From assembly GCF_003094615.1 (NCBI RefSeq), contig NZ_QDKO01000023.1, forward strand, positions 124,001-188,000: 64,000 nt of DNA. Direction: 5' to 3'. How positions within the stretch are numbered: the first letter of the stretch is position 1; each line of letters begins with the position of its first letter. The notes below the pieces were generated by a model that worked only from the letters and a program-made list of their open reading frames with translations, was not told the DNA's origin and did no database searches. Shown here piece by piece: positions 58,806 to 64,000 of this stretch. The stretch comes from Caulobacter radicis. Its GTDB lineage: Bacteria > Pseudomonadota > Alphaproteobacteria > Caulobacterales > Caulobacteraceae. Both the position numbers and the translations under genes were made by a program.

Positions 58806-61329
58806 GTCGCGCGCCTACCGCCGCTGGCTGATGGCGGGATGCCTGGCCGGCGCGGTCCCCTTCGCCGCCCCCTTGGCCGCCATGGCCGAGCCCATTCCCT
58901 ACGCCATGCTGGCCTCCACCCAGGAGCCGACCAGCGCGCCCTCGGCTGGCGCGGCCACCGCGGCCGACGCCCGCCGCCAGCTCAACCCCACGGGTCGCGA
59001 CGTGACCCTGACGGTGCCGCTGAAGGACGGCGAGTTCTATGTCGGCGACATGCCGCTGGCGATCTCGGCCGACGGCCAGCTGTCGATGCCGTCCGACCGG
59101 CTGCTCAGCCTGGTCGCGCCGCTGCTCGACGCTCCAGCGGTCGGCGCCCTGCGCACGGCCCTGGCCGGACGCGGCGTCGTCTCGCCCGAGGTGGTCAGCT
59201 CCGCCGGCATGACCATGACCTACGATCCCCGGGCGCTCGAGCTGCGGATGAACATCCCGCCAGAGCTCAAGGTGGTGCGCAGCCTGCAGGTCACGCCGAT
59301 GGACCGCATTGGCCTGGGCTCCTACGTCGCGCCGGCCGGCTTCAGCGGCTATCTCAACATCCGCGGCTCGGTCGACTACGTCGAGCAGGGCTTCGACGAA
59401 GGTCTCGGCGACCCGACCTTCCTGCTCGACAGCGCCGTGCGCCTGAACGGCGTGGTGTTCGAGAACGAGGCCGTCTGGCAGCCGGGCGGGAACGAGGACT
59501 TCCAGCGGCTGGGCACGCGCTTCGTCTATGACGACGTCAAGAACGTGCTGCGCTGGACCGCCGGCGACCTGCAGGCCGTCGGCCGCGGCTTCCAGTCCGC
59601 GCCCGACATGGCGGGGCTGTCGATCTTCCGCTCCTACAGCGTGCTGCAACCGCAGACGATCGCCCGCCCGCGCGGCCGTGAAAGCTTCACCCTGGCCCGG
59701 ACCTCCGACGTCAGCGTGATCCTCAACAACCAGCTGACCCGGCGCATCCGCCTGGATCCAGGCCGCTACAACGTGCGCGACTTCCCGTTCGCGCAGGGCG
59801 CCAACGACGTCCGCCTGGTCATCGAGGACGACACCGGCCGGCGCGAGACGTTGCAGTTCAACGTCTTCTTCGACCGCTCGCAGCTGGATCCCGGACTGTC
59901 GGAGTTTGGCCTGTTCGCCGGCGTGAAGGCGCCGTTGCTGCTCGACGGCCCCGACTATACCGAGGAGTGGACGGTCAGCGGCTTCTACCGCCGCGGCATC
60001 ACCGACCGGGTGACCCTGGGCGTCAACGGCCAGGCCGACGACACCACCGTCATGATGGGCGCCGAGGGCCTGTTCGGCACCAAGGTCGGCACGCTCGGCG
60101 TCGACTTCGCCCTGTCGCACATCGACACCTATGGCTCGGGCTATGCGGCGATCGTCAGCTTCCAGCGGCTGTTCCAGTTCGCCGGCGGCCGCGCCGACGC
60201 CCTGAACCTGTCGTTCGAGACCCGCAGCCGCGAGTTCGGACCCGTCGGGACCTTCATCCCCGACAACCGCTACAACTACGAGATCGGGGTCGGCTACTCG
60301 CACGCCTTCAGCGACGCGATCTACGCCAGCTTCGACGGCCGCTATTCCAGCGGCCGGGACGAGTTCCCCGACGCCAGCGCCTATCGCCTGGGCATGGGCT
60401 ACCGCCTGACCTCGAACCTCGCGGTCACGGCCAACCTCATGTACGACGACGTGCCCGGGCGCCGAGAGACTTCGGCCCTGATCTCGCTTTCATGGCAGTT
60501 CTCGAACAATTCGAGCCTGCGGGCCGAGTACGACGGCCGCGAGGACCGGGCGCGGATCGCCTACCAGACGATCCACGGCCAGGGCGTGGGCTCCTACAAC
60601 GCCTTCGCCGAGGTCTCGCGCTCGCCCGACGACTCCGCCTTCAACGGCAGCTTCAACTACATCGCCAATCGGGCGGAGCTGGGCCTGTCGCACTTCCAGG
60701 CCTTCGATGGACCCGACAACGGGCGCACCTCGCTGCGGCTGGGCACCTCGATCGGCTTCGCCGACGGCGCGGTCTCTGTCGGGCGGCCGGTCTACGACAG
60801 CTTCGCCATCATCAAGGGCCACAAGAGCCTGAAGGGCGCAGACGTCGTCGTGAACCCGACCCCGTTCGGCTACACCTCGAACACGGGCGAGCTGGGCACG
60901 GCGCTGGAAACCAACCTGGCGGCCTATGCCGAGCGGACCATCACCGTCGACGCGCCCAACGCGCCAGCCGGCTATGACCTCGGCTCCGGCTCGTTCCGGG
61001 TCTTCCCGCCGTATCGCTCGGGTTATCGCCTGGAGGTCGGCTCGGACTACTCGATCACCGCCATCGGCCGCATGGTCGACGCCGACGGCCAGCCGCTGGC
61101 GCTGGTCTCGGGCCGCGCGGTCGAGGTCGCCCAGGGCGGCCCGGGCGCCGAGCCGATCACCATCTTCACCAACCGCGTTGGCCGGTTCGGCGCCTCGGGC
61201 CTGCGGCCCGGTCGCTGGCGGCTCGAAATGGGGACGACGCCCCCCACGGTCTACTATCTCGACGTCCCGGCCAGCGCCGAGGGCTTCGTCAAGACCGGCG
61301 ACCTCAAGCCCAACGCGTCCGGAGGCTGA
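58771..61329 (+). CDS. Outer-membrane usher of the Csu-like pilus
   Basis: An 852-residue fimbrial usher. After a signal peptide come an N-terminal chaperone-binding region (FYVGDMPLAIS), a barrel with usher signatures (YLNIRGSVDYVEQGF, NEAVWQPGGNEDFQRLGTRFVYDD, LRWTAGDLQAVGRGFQ) and a middle domain (RIRLDPGRYNVRDFPFAQGANDVRLVIEDD). The C-terminal domains include SGRAVEVAQ and NRVGRFGASGLRPGRWRLEM. The TTG start at 58771 is supported by aggagg five bases upstream and overlaps the chaperone gene by 35 bp. It secretes and assembles the subunits at the cell surface. Confidence 0.94.
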   Translation: MRPNSRPTKGARSRAYRRWLMAGCLAGAVPFAAPLAAMAEPIPYAMLASTQEPTSAPSAGAATAADARRQLNPTGRDVTLTVPLKDGEFYVGDMPLAISADGQLSMPSDRLLSLVAPLLDAPAVGALRTALAGRGVVSPEVVSSAGMTMTYDPRALELRMNIPPELKVVRSLQVTPMDRIGLGSYVAPAGFSGYLNIRGSVDYVEQGFDEGLGDPTFLLDSAVRLNGVVFENEAVWQPGGNEDFQRLGTRFVYDDVKNVLRWTAGDLQAVGRGFQSAPDMAGLSIFRSYSVLQPQTIARPRGRESFTLARTSDVSVILNNQLTRRIRLDPGRYNVRDFPFAQGANDVRLVIEDDTGRRETLQFNVFFDRSQLDPGLSEFGLFAGVKAPLLLDGPDYTEEWTVSGFYRRGITDRVTLGVNGQADDTTVMMGAEGLFGTKVGTLGVDFALSHIDTYGSGYAAIVSFQRLFQFAGGRADALNLSFETRSREFGPVGTFIPDNRYNYEIGVGYSHAFSDAIYASFDGRYSSGRDEFPDASAYRLGMGYRLTSNLAVTANLMYDDVPGRRETSALISLSWQFSNNSSLRAEYDGREDRARIAYQTIHGQGVGSYNAFAEVSRSPDDSAFNGSFNYIANRAELGLSHFQAFDGPDNGRTSLRLGTSIGFADGAVSVGRPVYDSFAIIKGHKSLKGADVVVNPTPFGYTSNTGELGTALETNLAAYAERTITVDAPNAPAGYDLGSGSFRVFPPYRSGYRLEVGSDYSITAIGRMVDADGQPLALVSGRAVEVAQGGPGAEPITIFTNRVGRFGASGLRPGRWRLEMGTTPPTVYYLDVPASAEGFVKTGDLKPNASGG

Positions 61330-61330
61330 C

Positions 61331-62326
61331 ATGAAACGCCGATCGCATACCCTGCTCATCGGACTGGCCGCGGGCGTCGGCGGGGTCCTGCTGGTCTCGG
61401 GCGCGGCCCAGGCCCAGTGCGTGACCTTCGATCCCGTCGTGCTGTCGGGCACCTTCGACCCGTTCAACCCGAGCGGCACGACGGTGCAGACCCTCAGCAT
61501 CACAGCCCGGCGTCCGCCGGCGGTGGGCGGCAAGAAGACGCAGGAGGTGAATTTCATCTACCTGCGCCGGCCGGACACGCCGTCGAGCCTGACGATCATC
61601 CAGACCTCGACCGGCGGCCAGATCCTCGAGAACCCGCCGGGTCACGTGCTCGACCCCAACAACGTCAATCCCAACGAGGTCGAGCTGAACTTCGGCGGCG
61701 TCGGCCAGCCCGACGTGAAGACGTTCATGGTGACGATCACCGTGCCCAGCGGCGCCGACCTGCCGGCCGGCACCACCGACCTGTTCCTGGATCAGAAATA
61801 CTACTGCAAGCGGACTGGCGGCGCGGCCGACGAACAGGGCGTGATCTCGAACTCGCTCGACATCCGCATCAACGTGCTCAGCGCCCTGCAGGCCAGTTTC
61901 GTCGGGCCGGCGCTGGATTTCGGCGAGATCGGCACGCTGACGACGGCCGCGCTGCCGTCGACGCCCAACTCGGTCAAGCAGCGCACCGGCAATGTGCGGG
62001 TGGCCAGCTCGGGGCCGTATTCGGTGGCCCTGACCTCGGCCAACCAGTTCCGGATGACCTATGCCGGCGGCAACCTGGGTACGACCAACCAGCGGATTCC
62101 CTACCAGCTGGACTTCCTGGGTCAGAGCAAGACCACGGCCTCGCCGACCTTCAACACCGTCACCTGCGCCCGCGCCGGACTGTCGGGCCAGTACCTGGCG
62201 GTGACGCCGACCTTGCTGGAAGGGGGCGCGGGCAAGGTCCCGTCGCCCAACTACCAGGACATCCTGACGGTGACCGTGACGCCCCTGGCCGTGCCGACGG
62301 CCACCACCCCCGTCGCCTGCATGTAA
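61331..62326 (+). CDS. Two-domain tip-type subunit (CsuE-like, spore-coat-U C-terminus)
   Basis: The 331-residue exported protein (signal peptide ending AAQAQ) is about twice the size of the other subunits. Its N-terminal domain (CVTFDPVVLSGTFDPFNPSG, NFIYLRRPD, FLDQKYYCKRTGG) differs from its SCPU-type C-terminal domain (NVLSALQASFVGPALDFGEI, YQDILTVTVTPL). A two-domain subunit encoded last after the usher is the expected place and architecture of the tip adhesin in archaic pili. It starts one base after the usher stop. The adhesin role is inferred from architecture. Confidence 0.85.
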   Translation: MKRRSHTLLIGLAAGVGGVLLVSGAAQAQCVTFDPVVLSGTFDPFNPSGTTVQTLSITARRPPAVGGKKTQEVNFIYLRRPDTPSSLTIIQTSTGGQILENPPGHVLDPNNVNPNEVELNFGGVGQPDVKTFMVTITVPSGADLPAGTTDLFLDQKYYCKRTGGAADEQGVISNSLDIRINVLSALQASFVGPALDFGEIGTLTTAALPSTPNSVKQRTGNVRVASSGPYSVALTSANQFRMTYAGGNLGTTNQRIPYQLDFLGQSKTTASPTFNTVTCARAGLSGQYLAVTPTLLEGGAGKVPSPNYQDILTVTVTPLAVPTATTPVACM

Positions 62327-62341
62327 CCTCGGCCCAGCCTG

Positions 62342-62381
62342 AAAAAGCCCCGCCGGCGCGAGCCGACGGGGCTTTCTTTTT
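62342..62381. terminator. Strong bidirectional terminator ending the pilus operon
   Basis: aaagccccgccggc (62344-62357) pairs with gccgacggggcttt (62362-62375) with one mismatch around a gcga loop, followed by ctttttt-type T-run to 62381 and preceded by aaaaa. It can serve both the pilus operon and the convergent subunit gene. Confidence 0.92.
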
Positions 62382-62418
62382 GCCGACCGCCCGGGGGGAA
62401 GGGCGGAGCAAAACGGGG

Positions 62419-62823
62419 TCAGAGCGCGGTGATGTTCACCGACAGGTCGCCGACCTGGCCGGCGTCGGCGCCGGGATCCAGGCGCAGGCTGTGGCTCTGC
62501 GAGGCCGCGGTGCTCGAGCGGCTGATCAGGGTGACGCCGGTCGAGGACAGCTGGATCTTCTGGCCGTCGACATAGACGGCCGCGTCGTTCAGGCCCTGGG
62601 CGTGCGTCAGGCGCACTTCGTAGCCCGAGGCGCTGTTGCAGAACTCGGTCATCCGGCCGAGGTCGGTCGGCTCGGCGCTCGAGGCGGTGGTGGCGTCCAG
62701 GCTGACGCGGCAGATGACCGGCACATGCCCTTCGAGACGAAGCTCGTAGCTGGCCGGCGCGGCGGAGGCGGTAGTGGCGGCCAGAGCGGTGAAGGCGGCG
62801 GCCAGGATCATCGGAAAGCGCAT
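62419..62823 (-). CDS. Spore-coat-U-like subunit on the opposite strand
   Basis: A 134-residue exported protein with signal peptide (ending TTASAAP) and a short SCPU-type domain: YELRLEGHVPVICRVSLDA, TEFCNSASGYEVRLTHAQG, VYVDGQKIQLSSTGVTLIS, and a final strand VGDLSVNITAL. It lacks the PTGF-DYTAT insertion of subunits 2-6. It is convergent with the pilus operon and shares its terminator, so it is regulated separately, from the AT-rich region to its right. It could be an alternative subunit, a terminator of pilus growth or a secreted relative. Confidence 0.82.
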   Translation of the reverse strand: MRFPMILAAAFTALAATTASAAPASYELRLEGHVPVICRVSLDATTASSAEPTDLGRMTEFCNSASGYEVRLTHAQGLNDAAVYVDGQKIQLSSTGVTLISRSSTAASQSHSLRLDPGADAGQVGDLSVNITAL

Positions 62824-63311
62824 TGCAAACCCCAGGAGTGAGGATGATGGGAGGATCATCGCGAGGGAGGGTTAAGCAGAGCGCCCTAAAGCATGGTAAA
62901 TGATTTGCATAGTAAGAATGACAGCGTGTCGCACTTAAATATTGTCTACATGAAATGTTTAGCGAGATTTGAATAGTGCATTCTTACTATGCGCGATCGC
63001 GCCCCTCGTGAGGACGCTGCAAGGGCCAAGAATGCTGGGTTGTGTTCTGTGGCGGGCCGCGCGAGCGCGCGATCGACCGGCGCCGGGTCAGGACGAGGGG
63101 GTGCTGATGTCCTGACCCGGCGCTCGGCGGGCGGGGCGCGCCGCCGAGGATCGTCGATGGCGTTGCGGACAGCCTCGGCGAGCCGGTCATTCGTCGCGGC
63201 GGTGACAAAACGGGGGGGATTTGCCCTCGCGACCTGTAAATATTAACATATACAGATCGCGTCACAATAACTCACACTTACTAATGTCAAGAATAGTGGT
63301 CTTGCGATATC
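62824..63311. promoter_or_regulatory. AT-rich 488-bp control region with inverted repeats
   Basis: No gene is visible. It contains a perfect 14-bp inverted repeat, gcatagtaagaatg (62907-62920) and cattcttactatgc (62979-62992), with a 58-bp spacer. Overlapping its right arm is a 12-bp palindrome, gcgcgatcgcgc (62991-63002). A strong hairpin lies at 63080-63123. The right end (63235-63311) is again AT-rich. It should drive the opposite-strand subunit gene leftward. The regulator gene to the right ends here, so its 3' end also lies in this region. Confidence 0.55.
63080..63123. promoter_or_regulatory. Perfect 15-bp stem-loop without U-tract
   Basis: gcgccgggtcaggac (63080-63094) pairs perfectly with gtcctgacccggcgc (63109-63123) around a 14-nt purine-rich loop. 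It could be an RNA structure, part of a small RNA, or a factor-dependent terminator for the LuxR-type gene at 63312-63938. Confidence 0.6.
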
Positions 63312-63938
63312 TCATTCAAGAATATCGGCGGAAGAAATCACCGAGACCAGTTCGGCCTGGCGGTGAACGCCGACCTTGACCATGGCGGACGCCATCTGCA
63401 CGCGCAGGGTGTTGATGCTGACCTTGCGCTCGGCGGCGATATCGGCCGGCTCGCGGCCCTGGGCCACGCGGGCGACGATCTCGGCCTCGGCCGGCGAGAA
63501 GTTGAACATCATCCGCGCGCGTTCGGCGATGTGCGGCGAGGCGCGGCCGACTTCGCGGACGGTGACCAGGGCGCAGCGGAAGCCGCTGTCGTCGGTGCTG
63601 AACGGCTCGATCAGGACCACCAGCGGCTTCTGGCTGCGCGAGCGGTGGATCAGCATGGCGCCCGAGCGGCCCTGGCGCACGGCCGCGGCGATGCGGTTGT
63701 GCAGGGCCTCGGACTCGAAGCCGTTCTCGGCCGTCAGCAGGCCGCCTTTCTCCGAGAGCCCGTCGCCGTGGGCGACATAGCTCCAGGCCAGGTCATTGGC
63801 GGCATAGACGCAGCCCTCGCTGTCGGCGACGATGACGCCGAAGTTCACCAGGTTGAGGATCGCGTTGGCGACGTGCGACTCGAACACGCCGCGCTCGACT
63901 TCCGAATCCACGACCTCGATCATCTTGATCAGTCCCAT
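63312..63938 (-). CDS. LuxR-type helix-turn-helix regulator (right flank of pilus locus)
   Basis: A 208-residue protein with a PAS-like N-terminal domain (ILNLVNFGVIVADSEGCVYAANDLAWSYV), a second small domain (FRCALVTVREVG) and a C-terminal helix-turn-helix (FSPAEAEIVARVAQGREPADIAAERKVSINTLRVQMASAMVKVGV). Its layout matches the regulator at the left end of the pilus locus. The recognition helix (TLRVQMASAM) departs from the common LuxR pattern TVRxHLxxI. The ATG at 63938 is close to the window edge, and MIEVVDSE at 63923 is an alternative start. The last 62 bases of the window hold nothing recognisable. Confidence 0.88.
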   Translation of the reverse strand: MGLIKMIEVVDSEVERGVFESHVANAILNLVNFGVIVADSEGCVYAANDLAWSYVAHGDGLSEKGGLLTAENGFESEALHNRIAAAVRQGRSGAMLIHRSRSQKPLVVLIEPFSTDDSGFRCALVTVREVGRASPHIAERARMMFNFSPAEAEIVARVAQGREPADIAAERKVSINTLRVQMASAMVKVGVHRQAELVSVISSADILE

Positions 63939-64000
63939 GTGCGACGCCCCGTATGGATCGCCGCCGGTGCAGGATGAAAGTTCTGGCCTGGTCTCGCGAT

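Noticed and set aside
62987-63265. Small open frames on both strands in the right intergenic region (62989-63246 plus, 62987-63265 minus)
   Set aside because: They run through the perfect hairpin, lack ribosome sites and have no protein-like pattern.

Overview
The window looks like the chromosome of a high-GC alphaproteobacterium, most likely a Caulobacter or another member of the Caulobacteraceae. This rests on the strong G/C bias at third codon positions, the two large TonB-dependent receptors, the plant-polysaccharide genes under LacI and FecI/FecR-type control, an ScfR/RamB-type regulator beside the glyoxylate genes, and families of short GC-rich palindromes between genes. No rRNA, tRNA, CRISPR array or intact insertion sequence was found. 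The species call is inference from gene content.

Region 1 (1-14.3 kb): a giant secreted RTX/cadherin-like protein, cut by the left window edge and at least 4461 residues long, overlaps by one base a HlyC-type toxin-activating lysine acyltransferase. Next to the pair lies a 44-codon remnant of a tyrosine-recombinase N-terminus, directly in front of dusA, a known integration target. The block is therefore a candidate genomic island.

Region 2 (14.3-17.3 kb) is housekeeping: dusA, a fragment of an outer-membrane barrel gene, the YbaK deacylase and a class I aminotransferase.

Region 3 (17.4-43.0 kb) is a plant-polysaccharide, probably pectin, utilisation region. It holds an exo-rhamnogalacturonan-lyase-like Tat protein, a two-component pair, a LacI regulator with three operator-like palindromes in front of a TonB-dependent receptor, and a run of GH3, GH3, carboxylesterase and a 74-residue protein. 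After a short unrelated stretch (proline iminopeptidase, a coupled small protein and HTTM membrane protein, a lactonase) comes an ECF sigma factor, a FecR-type anti-sigma factor and a transducer-type TonB receptor, followed by a pectin methylesterase. The sigma-factor and receptor genes share an identical bipartite promoter motif.

Region 4 (43.0-52.7 kb) is acetate and fatty-acid metabolism: an ScfR/RamB-type regulator divergent from aceA, a 78-residue protein, malate synthase, a long acyl-CoA dehydrogenase and an acetyl-CoA hydrolase/transferase.

Region 5 (52.7-64 kb) is a Csu-like (archaic chaperone-usher) pilus locus. It has seven spore-coat-U-type subunits, a chaperone, an usher and a two-domain tip-type protein on the plus strand, and one more subunit on the minus strand. 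A LuxR-type regulator gene lies at each end. The two intergenic regions are AT-rich and carry a perfect DnaA box, a 14-bp inverted repeat and a strong GC-rich hairpin.
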